Source: an archaeon
GTDB taxonomy: Archaea; Nanobdellota; Nanobdellia; Woesearchaeales; GW2011-AR9
Direction of reading: 5' to 3'
NCBI GenBank assembly: GCA_018697095.1
Contig: JABHSG010000001.1
Location: forward strand, 62,001-126,000
Length of the DNA stretch: 64,000 bases
The translations under genes were made by a program, and so were the position numbers. The notes beneath the pieces are model-generated. The model was not told where the DNA came from. It did not search any database and saw only the letters and a program-made list of their open reading frames with translations. Positions 30,074 through 41,001 of the stretch are shown here, in pieces (within the stretch, counting starts at the first letter, position 1; each line of letters starts with the position of its first letter).

Positions 30074-31501
30074 TTGATGGAACCTGAGCTAAAACTCAAA
30101 ACACTCAATGATTACAAACATACTTCTCTAAAGGTACTTCATAGAAAACTAGGTGAATTCTTCAAAAATGAAAAAGAGATAACAATTGATAATATCAAAC
30201 AAAATGTCAATAAAATAAATGCTTACAAAAACCTAGCAAAACTTAAACCACTTAACAAAGATCAAGTTTACATTCTTGATGATAAAAAAGCAAATACTAA
30301 GCCAGCAGAAGAATGCATAATTAACGGAAGGTTTTTTTGGGAACACGCCTGTGCTGGTGAAGCAACCAGGCTAGGCCTTGGCACAAAATATCTTCTAAAC
30401 CCCTCTAATTTCAAAAAAGAAGAAGTAATCAATTTAATTAGAAAGGAAAAAGAAAATAATGGTAAATCTCTTTCAGAAGAAAAAAAACAAGAATTAATGC
30501 AAGATATGCCAGAGCCTAATACCCTTCTACCTTTAACTTTAGGTCAACGTCACATGATCCAAATTATTTACGACTTAACACTTCTTGCAAAAAAAAACAA
30601 GCTTCCAAAGCAAGAGATTATCCAAAAGCAAGAGATGTTAATTATTCTTAATAAAAAAACAGCTCAAACAATCATCAAAGAATGGCAAACTCACAATTTT
30701 TATTCATTCAAAGAAGATAACATTTATTTCATGATTCAAGAAGACTTTCATGGAATCACAAAAAATGGCGATAATACTTTTCATTATGATAGGTCTCAAG
30801 AGAGTAACAAACGCCTTCACAACCATGGCCAAATGATGATGCAAAAAATGCATGATAATTCTATTTTTCATTTCAAAAAAAGTTTATTAGACAACACATA
30901 TGAAAAAAACACCTTATCTCAAGATGATTATCTAAGTCTTCTTAAAAAACATAAAGACATGGTTTCTTTTAATATCGAAGATGTTGGTTATTTGACTTCT
31001 TCAATTGATTATCCTTCTTTATCTAAAGCACTACAACTTGGAAACCTAGGCTATGGGATGGTCATGGAAATTGTTGGACAAAACAAAGCTAAACCTCAAT
31101 CTGGAGGTGCTGCTTTTTATGACCCAATTCTTAACAAAAATGTAATGGTTGAAAGTTTCATGCTTGATGGGATTACTCCTGAAGAGATTACTTTTCTAAA
31201 CAAAAATTTTAATCATTACCCTAATCCCTCAATCACAATGCAAACTCTGCAAAAAGAATGTTTACATATGCCAATCAAAATTAAAACAGCAGAAAATGGC
31301 AAAGAATATATCTATTTTGAGCCAGTCCAAGGTGACATGAATTTTCTTGTAAAAACAGCTTTTATTATGAGAAAAGAATTAAAAGCAATTTCTAATTGGA
31401 AATCTCCAGCGACAACTCCTGCTACATTAAAAGCAATGAAACTTCAAGACAAGCAAATAGGTTTCAAAGAATTAGCGCAAAACCTTGGATTCCTAAATTA
31501 G
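30074..31501 (+). CDS. Divergent UDPGP-type sugar-nucleotide pyrophosphorylase-like protein
   Basis: ACAGEATRLGLGTKYLL (GGxGTRLG-like), location next to UDP-glucose dehydrogenase. Confidence 0.5.
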   Translation: MMEPELKLKTLNDYKHTSLKVLHRKLGEFFKNEKEITIDNIKQNVNKINAYKNLAKLKPLNKDQVYILDDKKANTKPAEECIINGRFFWEHACAGEATRLGLGTKYLLNPSNFKKEEVINLIRKEKENNGKSLSEEKKQELMQDMPEPNTLLPLTLGQRHMIQIIYDLTLLAKKNKLPKQEIIQKQEMLIILNKKTAQTIIKEWQTHNFYSFKEDNIYFMIQEDFHGITKNGDNTFHYDRSQESNKRLHNHGQMMMQKMHDNSIFHFKKSLLDNTYEKNTLSQDDYLSLLKKHKDMVSFNIEDVGYLTSSIDYPSLSKALQLGNLGYGMVMEIVGQNKAKPQSGGAAFYDPILNKNVMVESFMLDGITPEEITFLNKNFNHYPNPSITMQTLQKECLHMPIKIKTAENGKEYIYFEPVQGDMNFLVKTAFIMRKELKAISNWKSPATTPATLKAMKLQDKQIGFKELAQNLGFLN

Positions 31502-31544
31502 ACATACATAACACTTTTAAACAGATTCTAAAGATTCTTCTATC

Positions 31545-32897
31545 ATGAAAATCGCAATATTTGGAACTGGATATGTTGGCCTTGTAACTGGAGCCTGCCT
31601 AGCAAATCTTGGACATCATGTAACCTGCGTTGATATCGATGAAAATAAAATAAATTCTATCAAACAAGGCATTATTCCTTTTTACGAACCTGGCCTTCCA
31701 AAACTAGTAAAAAATAATATTCAAAAAAAAAGGCTTCAATTTACTACTGATGCTAAAACAGCAATAAATGAAGCGCAAGCTATTTTCAACTGCGTAGGAA
31801 CTCCAGGTAAAGAAGATGGCTCAGCTAACCTTGAATACGTATTCCAAGTCACCAAAACTGTAGCGGTTCACACCCCTAGCGATCAATTCAAGATTCTAAT
31901 TAACAAAAGTACAGTACCACCAGGCACAGCAAAAAGCTGCCAAAAATTAATCAAAGAAACAAATCCAAGTAGTCAAGTCCAAATTTTATCTAATCCAGAA
32001 TTTCTAAAAGAAGGAGCAGCAGTTCACGATTTCACACACCCAGATAGAATTGTAGTTGGAACAAACCAAACCACTACAAAAAATAATGAACTTATAGAAA
32101 AAGCAAAATCCCTAATTAGAAAAATCTACCTTGGACGTTCCAGATTATACATTCCTTTTATTGAGACTTCATGGGAAACTTCAGAAATAATCAAATACGC
32201 AAGTAACGCATTTTTAGCAACCAAAATCTCTTTTATTAATGAAGTTGCAAACATCGCAGACATTGCAAATGCTGACATCAAAGTAATTGCTCAAGCAATG
32301 GGTATGGACTACCGTATTTCTTCAAAATTTCTTGGTGCAGGTGTTGGTTATGGTGGATCATGTTTTCCAAAAGACGTAAGAGCACTTGCAAATACTGCAA
32401 AACAATTCGGCTACACAGCAAACTTACTAACGCAAGTAGATCTAACCAATAAGGCTCAAAAGGACGTTTTACCAAACAAAATACTAAACTATTTCCAAAA
32501 TAAGATTGAAAATAAAACTATCACGGTTCTAGGCCTTAGTTTCAAACCAAAAACTTCAGACATGCGTGAAGCCCCATCAACACATATCATCAAAAAGCTA
32601 ATTCAAAATGGTGCTAAAATCAAAGCATATGACCCTATAGCAATTGAAGAAGCAAAGCACTTATTCACAGAAAATGAACTTCAATCAATCACTTTTACTC
32701 AAAGTCAAAAAGATGCGACAACCAATACAGAAGCAATTGCTTTAATCACAGAATGGGATGAGTTTAGAACTCTTGATTTTGAATCCCTGAAAATTGAAGC
32801 ACCTAATTGTCATGTTATTTTTGATGGAAGAAACATCTACGAACCAGACCAAGTTATCGAAGCTGGTTTTGATTATGTAGGGATTGGAAGGCAGTAA
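31545..32897 (+). CDS. ugd: UDP-glucose 6-dehydrogenase
   Basis: MKIAIFGTGYVGLVTGACLANLGHHVTCVDID, GVGYGGSCFPKDVRAL catalytic Cys, LGLSFKPKTSDMREAPS. Confidence 0.95.
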   Translation: MKIAIFGTGYVGLVTGACLANLGHHVTCVDIDENKINSIKQGIIPFYEPGLPKLVKNNIQKKRLQFTTDAKTAINEAQAIFNCVGTPGKEDGSANLEYVFQVTKTVAVHTPSDQFKILINKSTVPPGTAKSCQKLIKETNPSSQVQILSNPEFLKEGAAVHDFTHPDRIVVGTNQTTTKNNELIEKAKSLIRKIYLGRSRLYIPFIETSWETSEIIKYASNAFLATKISFINEVANIADIANADIKVIAQAMGMDYRISSKFLGAGVGYGGSCFPKDVRALANTAKQFGYTANLLTQVDLTNKAQKDVLPNKILNYFQNKIENKTITVLGLSFKPKTSDMREAPSTHIIKKLIQNGAKIKAYDPIAIEEAKHLFTENELQSITFTQSQKDATTNTEAIALITEWDEFRTLDFESLKIEAPNCHVIFDGRNIYEPDQVIEAGFDYVGIGRQ

Positions 32898-32933
32898 ACT
32901 ATAAATAAAAAATCTAAATAATTCTATTTAAAA

Positions 32934-33785
32934 ATGAAAGCAATAATTTTAGCAGCAGGTTTTGGGTCGCGTCTGCAAAACGACATAAATAATAACCAAG
33001 CATATTCTTACCTTAAGAATATTCCAAAAGGCCTTTTGCCAATTGCAAATAAACCAATTTTAAGTTATTGGGCTAAAAAAATCAAAGCATATACACCAAT
33101 CACTGAAATTTTTGTAGTTACAAATTCATTACATTTTAATCAATTCGTTTCTTGGGCAAAACAAGAAGACATTCCAGAAAAAAATATTTTAAAAAATACT
33201 TGTTGTGACAACAATAAGCGAAATGGTGCAATTGTAGATTTCTTGCACCCAATAAAACACTTTAATATTGAAGATGAAGATATTTTTCTGATTGCTAGTG
33301 ACACTCTTCTTTCAAAAGATTTTAGCCTTACAAAAATGCATAAAACCTGGACTGAAAACCAAATTTTACATGGACCAAGTAACCAAATTTGTGCTTATCC
33401 TTTAAATTCAAAAGAACTTGTTTCAAAATATGGGATTGTAGAAATAGACCAAAACAAACAAGATAAAAATTACACAAAAGTCCTTTCTTGTAAAGAAAAA
33501 CCAAAACCAAATGAAACTAATTCAATTCTTGCCTGCCCAGCAGTTTACATTCTTTCCAAAGAATCACTTCCAATTATTAAAAACACCCTTAAACAAAAAT
33601 TAAAAAATCCAAAAACACATCATGAAAAAGACATTATGGGAAAAGTCATCGGTTGGACTTACAAAACAATCCCTACATTCACTTTGCAAATAGAAGAACG
33701 TTTTGATATTGGAAATTTACAAAGCTACATTGAAACAGATGAATTTTTTAAATCATTAAAAACTAGAAGATTATCAAAAAATTAA
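32934..33785 (+). CDS. Sugar-phosphate nucleotidyltransferase
   Basis: MKAIILAAGFGSRL...IPKGLLPIANKPIL. Confidence 0.88.
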   Translation: MKAIILAAGFGSRLQNDINNNQAYSYLKNIPKGLLPIANKPILSYWAKKIKAYTPITEIFVVTNSLHFNQFVSWAKQEDIPEKNILKNTCCDNNKRNGAIVDFLHPIKHFNIEDEDIFLIASDTLLSKDFSLTKMHKTWTENQILHGPSNQICAYPLNSKELVSKYGIVEIDQNKQDKNYTKVLSCKEKPKPNETNSILACPAVYILSKESLPIIKNTLKQKLKNPKTHHEKDIMGKVIGWTYKTIPTFTLQIEERFDIGNLQSYIETDEFFKSLKTRRLSKN

Positions 33786-34717
33786 AAACCACTAAGTTCT
33801 AATAATTCTTTTCTTGCAGCCTCATCTTTTCTTAAAAATTGAAGCACTTTTTGAGAATAAGGTCTCAATCTAAATGCAAGCAAATTTTCAACTCTACCTT
33901 GAGGGCTACTTTGACCTTGAAAATCCAATACTTGACAATCAGGGTAATTTGAGATATCTTCTAAAGGGATCAAAACAACTCCACCAATCTCTGGACTACC
34001 ATCGTCCTGTTCAACTAATAGCCTATGCCCTTTTTCCATATATGAAATCAATTTAGATTTATCACCAAGCCTAAGCAATTTTACTAGATTAACAGCACCA
34101 GTCTTTCCTTCAGAGACTAAATATCTAAAACCAGTTAAAGATCCAGAATACTCCTCTAAAAAACCACTAGTCAAATCTTCACCAACTTCTTCTCTAAAAG
34201 ATTCTTCAATTGGATTTCTAGAAGCCAGATGATTAGCATCGACATGTCCTGCCGCAATACCAGTAAATATTTGCCCTTGTCCAAGAGCCCCAACACCACG
34301 TAAATGGCAAACTAATTTATATCTCCCTCCATCATCTTCATCTTTAATCACTGACCATAATGATGTATTCAATATATTTGGAGAATACCTTGCCATCTCT
34401 TGTGGTTCAGTATCTAACTCTGCTACTCTCTCCATCGCATTACGAAAAAAATAATTTGTTCTGTTAACTTTTCCTCTAACAATACCTCCATCAATGTTAA
34501 GTCCAATAACAGAAGTTACCGCTCCATTATGTTTAAAGTCCGCTCGTTCATGTTCTGGGATCACATTATATGCCGCAAGAATATCTGAATGAAAGCTCCC
34601 CTCAGCACGTAAAACATCTTCAAACTGTAGATCATAACCACTAATTCTATGTACACCAACTCTTGGAACAAAAGAATTCACTGAACCTCTACCTGCCACA
34701 AACCCTCTCGCAGTCAT
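33782..34717 (-). CDS. Divergent Nudix-like protein
   Basis: GHVDANHLASRNPIEESFREEVGEDL resembles a Nudix box but with deviations. Confidence 0.5.
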   Translation of the reverse strand: MTARGFVAGRGSVNSFVPRVGVHRISGYDLQFEDVLRAEGSFHSDILAAYNVIPEHERADFKHNGAVTSVIGLNIDGGIVRGKVNRTNYFFRNAMERVAELDTEPQEMARYSPNILNTSLWSVIKDEDDGGRYKLVCHLRGVGALGQGQIFTGIAAGHVDANHLASRNPIEESFREEVGEDLTSGFLEEYSGSLTGFRYLVSEGKTGAVNLVKLLRLGDKSKLISYMEKGHRLLVEQDDGSPEIGGVVLIPLEDISNYPDCQVLDFQGQSSPQGRVENLLAFRLRPYSQKVLQFLRKDEAARKELLELSGF

Positions 34718-34734
34718 AATCTTTAAATAGATTT

Positions 34735-35886
34735 ATGAAAAAGGACACTATAATGAACATTCTAATAACTGGGGCAGCAGGATTCATTGGATCCCACTTA
34801 GCCCGTAATTTAATCTGGCGAGGTGACAATGTAATTGGACTTGACAATTTCAATGATTACTATCCACGTAAATGCAAAGAATTCAATGTAGACTTAGTTC
34901 ACCTATCAGCAAACCAAGGTTCTAAAATATTTCCACAAGAAGAACTAGGCCCAGTATATGACAAACTTCTAAGCTACAATAATAAAACAACTCAAAACAC
35001 CCCTCAATCAACTCCTGGAACTTTCCATTTCCATGAAGCTGACATCACAAACCTAGATCAGCTAAAAGAAATTTTTCAAAATCACAAAATTGATGCAATT
35101 ATTCACTTAGCAGCTATGGCAGGAGTTCCTATGTCTACTAAAAATCCACTTCTTTATACTAAAGTAAATGTGCAAGGAACAACAAATTTACTAACTCTAA
35201 CAACTGACAAGCAAAAAGAAAATAAAAATCCAATAAAATTCCTATTCGCTTCCTCTTCTTCAGTTTACGGCCACAGAGAAAAAGAAAACTTCTTTGTAAC
35301 TGAGCAAGACGACATCACAAAAGCTAGATCAGTTTATGGAGCAACTAAAGTAGCAGGTGAAGTTCTCTGTCATTCTTTCCATACCAGTTTCAATCTTAAA
35401 GTTGCAAATATCAGAATCTTCGGACCAATTTACGGACCACTCCAACGTCCTTTTGGAATGCTACACCAACGTGCAATAAATTACACTCACAATAATAAAA
35501 CTCTACAAATCTATGGTAGAGATGGCCTTAAAACAGCTAAAGATGCAACCTACATTGAAGACGAAGTAAAAGGAATCATTCAGATATTAGACTCAGACTT
35601 TAACTATGAAATTTACAATATAGGAACTCAGAATCCACTTCCAATAAAGCACTGGCTTGAATGCATCAAAAAAGCATTTGAAAAACAAGATTCTCTAAAT
35701 CCAAAAGAACTCAAAATAGAAATTGTTGAAGCTGACAAAGCAGATGTTGCAAGTAGCGCAGATATTTCTAAAGCAAAAAAACTTCTAAACTACGAGCCAA
35801 CAACCTCAATGCAAGAAGGAATCAATCGTCAAGTAGAAGTATTCAATCTAATGCCTAAATGGTATAAGGAAATGCAAGACGTCTAA
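34735..35886 (+). CDS. NAD-dependent epimerase/dehydratase, UDP-glucuronate 4-epimerase-like
   Basis: MNILITGAAGFIGSHLARNLIWRGDNVIGLDNFNDYYPRKCKE, YGATKVAGE. Confidence 0.88.
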   Translation: MKKDTIMNILITGAAGFIGSHLARNLIWRGDNVIGLDNFNDYYPRKCKEFNVDLVHLSANQGSKIFPQEELGPVYDKLLSYNNKTTQNTPQSTPGTFHFHEADITNLDQLKEIFQNHKIDAIIHLAAMAGVPMSTKNPLLYTKVNVQGTTNLLTLTTDKQKENKNPIKFLFASSSSVYGHREKENFFVTEQDDITKARSVYGATKVAGEVLCHSFHTSFNLKVANIRIFGPIYGPLQRPFGMLHQRAINYTHNNKTLQIYGRDGLKTAKDATYIEDEVKGIIQILDSDFNYEIYNIGTQNPLPIKHWLECIKKAFEKQDSLNPKELKIEIVEADKADVASSADISKAKKLLNYEPTTSMQEGINRQVEVFNLMPKWYKEMQDV

Positions 35887-35888
35887 TT

Positions 35889-36719
35889 CTAAATCAAACT
35901 TACTACCACAAGTACTCCACCAAGTGCAATCACGTAATATCCAAACTTCCAAAAACCATCACGAGAAATTACACCAAGTAGCCATTTAAGTGATAGGTAC
36001 CCAACTACAAAAGACGAAATCATCCCAACAGCTACAGGCCAAAAACCAAGCCCAGATCCAATAATCTTCCCTCCTTCTAAAATCGTAGCCCCTAATATCG
36101 CTGGAATCGCCAGCATAAAAGAAAACCTAGCGGCTTCTTCTCGTGATATTCCTAAGATCAAACTACTACTGATCGTCATACCACTTCTAGATACTCCTGG
36201 CAAAATAGCAAACATTTGTACTAAACCAACCAAGATTCCAGATTTCAAAGAAACCTTCTTACTACCATGTTTAATTTTTCGTGTTAGAAACAAAACTACA
36301 CCTGTAAAAATAAGTGCAATCCCAACATACAATAAAGAACCAAAAAGCGAAGAGATAAAGTCTCCAAATAACACGCCAATTAACCCTATTGGTATTGTTC
36401 CAATAATTAAAAATAAACCTAATTTAAAATCAACCGATTTAACATCCCATTTAAGCCAAGCCATAACTATCTTAATCAAATCTTTGTAATAAAACACAAA
36501 CAATACTAATAGTGTAGAAAAATGAAGAAGTATATCAAAAGAAAGTGGCACAGTTAATCCAAATAATTCTTGAAACAAAACTAAGTGCCCTGAACTAGAT
36601 ATTGGAAGCCACTCAGTAATACCTTGAACTATTCCAAGTACCAGTGATTGCCAAATCTCCATAATAAGCAAAAACTTTCTTAAGTATAAAAAACAAGCGA
36701 AACAATCAAAGATCACCAA
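35889..36719 (-). CDS. uppP: Undecaprenyl-diphosphatase
   Basis: GIVQGITEWLPISSSGHLVLFQ, LPGVSRSGMTIS; true start may be the internal MEIWQSL. Confidence 0.92.
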   Translation of the reverse strand: MVIFDCFACFLYLRKFLLIMEIWQSLVLGIVQGITEWLPISSSGHLVLFQELFGLTVPLSFDILLHFSTLLVLFVFYYKDLIKIVMAWLKWDVKSVDFKLGLFLIIGTIPIGLIGVLFGDFISSLFGSLLYVGIALIFTGVVLFLTRKIKHGSKKVSLKSGILVGLVQMFAILPGVSRSGMTISSSLILGISREEAARFSFMLAIPAILGATILEGGKIIGSGLGFWPVAVGMISSFVVGYLSLKWLLGVISRDGFWKFGYYVIALGGVLVVVSLI

Positions 36720-36771
36720 AAGTATTCTGCCATAAAACTTAAAAAGGCTAAATTATCAAATATATACTTAA

Positions 36772-37374
36772 ATGAAAAAAAATCGTCTAACTAAAGAGCA
36801 AAAAAACGCTCGTTATAAAAAAAGAGTAGCAGTTTTTATTGCAGCTCTAATGGCTTTAAGTATCGTAGGTTTCATTGGTATCGGCAGTTTTGGCGATAAC
36901 GGCCAAGCGCAAACTCAAAACATTGAATACAATGAATTCACTTTTGAAAATCACAATGGCCTTTGGCGTTTAGATTTAACTGGAACATCATTTTTCTTTC
37001 AATCACCACCAACAGCTGTTGATACAATTCAAGTCCCAGCTTCTGCAAAAGAGATTTTAGATGCTCAGAAAGTATATATTAGTAAAGATCCAAGTGAGCA
37101 AATCGACTTAACTGGTATGACTTTGTTTTACAGAACTTTATTTTTAACAAAAGGAGTACAAAGTTTTGAAAGCTGTTTAAGCGAAATTGGTTGTGCAGAC
37201 CTCCCAGTTATTTCCTGCGAAGAAGAAACAGCAATTGTTGCAAGAATTAGTGAGGGTTCAAAGATCACAGTTGAAAATAATTGTGTTGTTCTTTCAGCGC
37301 CAAATGAACTTAGTCGTACTAGGTTAGCTGAAAGGTTAGCTTACGAATTATTAGGAGTTATTCAAAATGAGTGA
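36772..37374 (+). CDS. Membrane-anchored protein of unknown function upstream of aglB
   Basis: 200-aa ORF; one N-terminal TM; overlaps start of aglB. Confidence 0.65.
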   Translation: MKKNRLTKEQKNARYKKRVAVFIAALMALSIVGFIGIGSFGDNGQAQTQNIEYNEFTFENHNGLWRLDLTGTSFFFQSPPTAVDTIQVPASAKEILDAQKVYISKDPSEQIDLTGMTLFYRTLFLTKGVQSFESCLSEIGCADLPVISCEEETAIVARISEGSKITVENNCVVLSAPNELSRTRLAERLAYELLGVIQNE

Positions 37375-40300
37375 AGATACAAACACAATAAAAGAGATCA
37401 AAAACACCCATGAAAAAAATCATGAAGAGCCATCAAATCATTCTTCAGAAGATTCCACAAGTAAAATTCAGGAAGAAAAAACCCAAGTAGTAAAGATAGA
37501 AGAAAATACCACTAGTTCAAACACTAATAATAATACTTCCAAAACTTCAGATCAAAAACGTGAAGAAACTTCGCATAGCGAAGTCACGAGAGCTCCGCTC
37601 GACTCAATTATTTCAACAGTTAAAAATTTTTTTCAATCAGCATTTACTCCTTCTAGTAAAAACAAAGATGACTTAAAAGACCAGGACAATCACGACCTCA
37701 CACCTGAACAAAGGCAAAGAGAAAACTTAATCAAAAAAGGGATTACTTTTTTGCCATATCTACTACTTGCAATTATTATCTATATCACTTCAAACATTAG
37801 AATTCAAACTCTTTCAAATTTAAAAGATGCCATTACTGGAAAATATATCCCTTTAGCTCTTGACCCTTATCTTTTTTACAGATACGCACATTACATTCAA
37901 GAGAATGGATCTTTATTCGCAGTTGATACTGGGCGTTTCGTCCCAGAAGGGATCAGTACACTCGAACATTTGTTTAAAACCAATTTCATGGTTTATTTAC
38001 ACAAAGTCGTAAACATTTTTGCTCCTAATCAAGGCCTTGATTTTACAGTTGTAATTTACCCAGTAATTTGTTTTGCAATCGCCCTTGTTTTCTTTTACCT
38101 ACTAAACAAAGAATTATTTGATAAAAAAACAGCACTACTTGCAACTCTTTTTTTAGGAATCGTCCCAGCTTTTATTCAAAGAACAATGGCTGGATTTTCA
38201 GATCACGAGGCTCTTGGAATCATGTTCTTTTTTATCGCTATGTGGCTTTTCATTAAAACAGTCAAATCATCTACAACAAAACAAAAGTTACTCTATTCTC
38301 TAGGAACAGGTATAGCAACTGGCCTTATGGGTCAAAGTTGGGGTGGATGGAAATTTTTAATTTTAATCATTAGTGGATATACTCTAATTCAATTCATACT
38401 TGGAAAACTCAGTAAAGACGACATTTATGGTTACTTTATTTGGATGGCATCAGTGATGTTAATTGTTTCATTATGGATCCCAATCTATCCCATTTCAAGA
38501 TTAATTAACTCGTTCACAACTGCAATTGCATTTCTTACTTTAGGGGTCTTACTGTTAGAACTACTTTCACAAACAAAAGCTATCAAAAAACTAATAGCGC
38601 CCCTTGAAGAAAAAATCCCTCACAGTCTAATTATCTTAGTTGCAGCAATTTCACTTGGAACAATTGTCTTAATTATTTCAGGAAATTTCACAGAAGTACT
38701 AAGCCAAGGTTCAGAAATCTGGGATGGTCTTATCAGACCTCTTGGAAAAAATAGATGGGAATTAACTGTAGCAGAACAGCATCAACCATACTTCACTCAA
38801 TGGATGAGCCAATTTGGTCCTTCAATTTTTGGTGTTAGAAATCTTCCAGCATACCTTATCTTATTCATGTTAGGTTCAGTTTTTGTTTTTAGTGATATGG
38901 TTAAAAAACTAAAAAATCCAAAAAGTCTAACTGCTGTATATATCGCATTCATTCTTGGATTCACTCTTAGTAGGTATTCTCAAGGCAGCACATTAAATGG
39001 GACAAACACAATTTCAATTGCTCTATATATTGGATCGCTTCTAGCATTTGCAGCAATTCTAGCTGGATACTATCTGCACTCTTTTTACAAAGACAAGCAT
39101 AACTTCAACCTGATTCAAAAAATCTCAAAAGAACATATCATTTTGATGATTTGGTTTGTCTTAATGGTTGTTGGAGCTCGTGGAGCAATTCGTTTATTTT
39201 TCATGTTCGCACCAATTACTGCTGTATTAGCAGCACACGCAACTTTCAAATTGTATAATAAGGCTCTTACAATCAAACAAAAATACTACAAGGCAATTGC
39301 AATTGCACTATTGCTATTTGTTTTATTCAGTCCATTTGCAAGTCCTATGAATGGAATAGTTCCAACTTTTTACAAAAATTCAGCAAGTCAAGCAGAATAT
39401 AATGGCCCAGGTTACAGTTATCAATGGCAATTAGCTGGAGAATGGGTTAGAGAAAATATCCCTGAAGATGCTGTTTTTGCACACTGGTGGGACTATGGAT
39501 ATTGGGTTCAAACTGGTTGGGAAAGAAACACAGTTTTAGATGGAACCAACAAAATCACTTATTGGAACTTTTTAATGGGACGTTATGTTATGACTGGACA
39601 AAACCAAGAAGAAGCTTTAGAATGGCTTGATGTGCACGAAGCTACGCATTTTTTGATTGTTCCTGAAGAAATTGGTAAATACACAGCTTATTCCAGTATT
39701 GGTTCAGACGCAAACTATGATCGTTATAGTTATATTACAACATTTTTATTCGACGAAACTTTAATGCAAGAAACCCGTGATGGTACAATGATTGTTTACA
39801 ACGGTGGATATTCATTAGATAAAGATTTCATTTATGAAGACAAACTATTCCCATCTGGTTCCGCTGGAATTGGTAGATTTTTTGTCCCAGTACAAACGGT
39901 AACTACAACAAGTGAATCTGGAGAAGAACTTACTGGAGTTAGAATCAGTCAACCTTCAGCAATTGTTGTATACAACGGTGTACAAACTGAAATCCCAGTA
40001 GAATGTGTTTTCATTAATGGAGAAGCAACTTGGTTTGATCAAGAAGGTCTCAAAGGATGTCTAACTATTATTCCAACAATCGATGGGAATGGACAAATTG
40101 ACAATGAAATGGGCGCAGCACTTTATGTTTCAGAAAAAGGAGTAAATGCTCTTTGGACTAACCTTTACATCTTTGAAGGAGGCAATGCTCGTTACGATAC
40201 AAGCGCTTTTACAAAAGTCTTTGACCAATCAAGTACTTGGGCTCCACTTTCATTTCTAAAAGCTCAAAACAGAATTATTGGTCCAATTAAAATCTGGGAG

Positions 40301-40399
40301 ATCAATTACCCTGAAGGCTTCGAAGTGAGTGAAGAGTTAAGAGAACTGTATCTTGGCGGTAATGAGAACCTTCCAGATTACTTCTTTGAAGTAAGTTAG
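37367..40399 (+). CDS. aglB: STT3/AglB oligosaccharyltransferase
   Basis: 1010 aa, polytopic; HWWDYGYWVQTGWERNTVLDGTN catalytic motif. Confidence 0.94.
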   Translation: MSEDTNTIKEIKNTHEKNHEEPSNHSSEDSTSKIQEEKTQVVKIEENTTSSNTNNNTSKTSDQKREETSHSEVTRAPLDSIISTVKNFFQSAFTPSSKNKDDLKDQDNHDLTPEQRQRENLIKKGITFLPYLLLAIIIYITSNIRIQTLSNLKDAITGKYIPLALDPYLFYRYAHYIQENGSLFAVDTGRFVPEGISTLEHLFKTNFMVYLHKVVNIFAPNQGLDFTVVIYPVICFAIALVFFYLLNKELFDKKTALLATLFLGIVPAFIQRTMAGFSDHEALGIMFFFIAMWLFIKTVKSSTTKQKLLYSLGTGIATGLMGQSWGGWKFLILIISGYTLIQFILGKLSKDDIYGYFIWMASVMLIVSLWIPIYPISRLINSFTTAIAFLTLGVLLLELLSQTKAIKKLIAPLEEKIPHSLIILVAAISLGTIVLIISGNFTEVLSQGSEIWDGLIRPLGKNRWELTVAEQHQPYFTQWMSQFGPSIFGVRNLPAYLILFMLGSVFVFSDMVKKLKNPKSLTAVYIAFILGFTLSRYSQGSTLNGTNTISIALYIGSLLAFAAILAGYYLHSFYKDKHNFNLIQKISKEHIILMIWFVLMVVGARGAIRLFFMFAPITAVLAAHATFKLYNKALTIKQKYYKAIAIALLLFVLFSPFASPMNGIVPTFYKNSASQAEYNGPGYSYQWQLAGEWVRENIPEDAVFAHWWDYGYWVQTGWERNTVLDGTNKITYWNFLMGRYVMTGQNQEEALEWLDVHEATHFLIVPEEIGKYTAYSSIGSDANYDRYSYITTFLFDETLMQETRDGTMIVYNGGYSLDKDFIYEDKLFPSGSAGIGRFFVPVQTVTTTSESGEELTGVRISQPSAIVVYNGVQTEIPVECVFINGEATWFDQEGLKGCLTIIPTIDGNGQIDNEMGAALYVSEKGVNALWTNLYIFEGGNARYDTSAFTKVFDQSSTWAPLSFLKAQNRIIGPIKIWEINYPEGFEVSEELRELYLGGNENLPDYFFEVS

Positions 40400-40407
40400 A
40401 TTAAAAA

Positions 40408-41001
40408 ATGAATAAAACCATAATTTTTGATTTTGCAGGGGTTATCACAACAACTGCCCTTTTCTCCAGAGTAGCTACTACATTAGCAAAAAAAAAAGAA
40501 ATTGATAGAGAGTTTTTTCTAAATCAAATGAGAGATCATGAAAAACAATATCTCATTGGCAAAATGTCAACAAAAGAATTTTGGAAGAAAAGTTGTGAAA
40601 ATACAACTATCTCATATGAAGAATTTCAAAAAGAGATATCATATTATGAAATAAACTTCAAAATTCTAAGCCTTATTAAAAAGTTAAAAAATAAATATGA
40701 AATAGCAATCCTCTCAGACAATTATGAAGCTCTTTATGATACAATCAAAAAAGACAAAAGAATGGAAAACCTATTTCAACATAGTTTCTATTCACACTTA
40801 GTTCAAGCATCAAAAATGAATGATGAAGAAAAAATATTCAAACTTGCACTAAAAGAGATGCAAAAACAACCAGAAAATTGTATATTCATAGATGACAAAG
40901 AAAAAAATCTTATTGCGCCTAAAAAAATGGGAATGCAAACAATTCATTTCAAAAGCGCAGAGCAATTAGAAAAAGAGCTTGAAAAATTAGAAGTCTACTA
41001 A
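40408..41001 (+). CDS. HAD-superfamily hydrolase
   Basis: IIFDFAGVI, AILSDNYE, IFIDDKEKNL. Confidence 0.85.
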   Translation: MNKTIIFDFAGVITTTALFSRVATTLAKKKEIDREFFLNQMRDHEKQYLIGKMSTKEFWKKSCENTTISYEEFQKEISYYEINFKILSLIKKLKNKYEIAILSDNYEALYDTIKKDKRMENLFQHSFYSHLVQASKMNDEEKIFKLALKEMQKQPENCIFIDDKEKNLIAPKKMGMQTIHFKSAEQLEKELEKLEVY

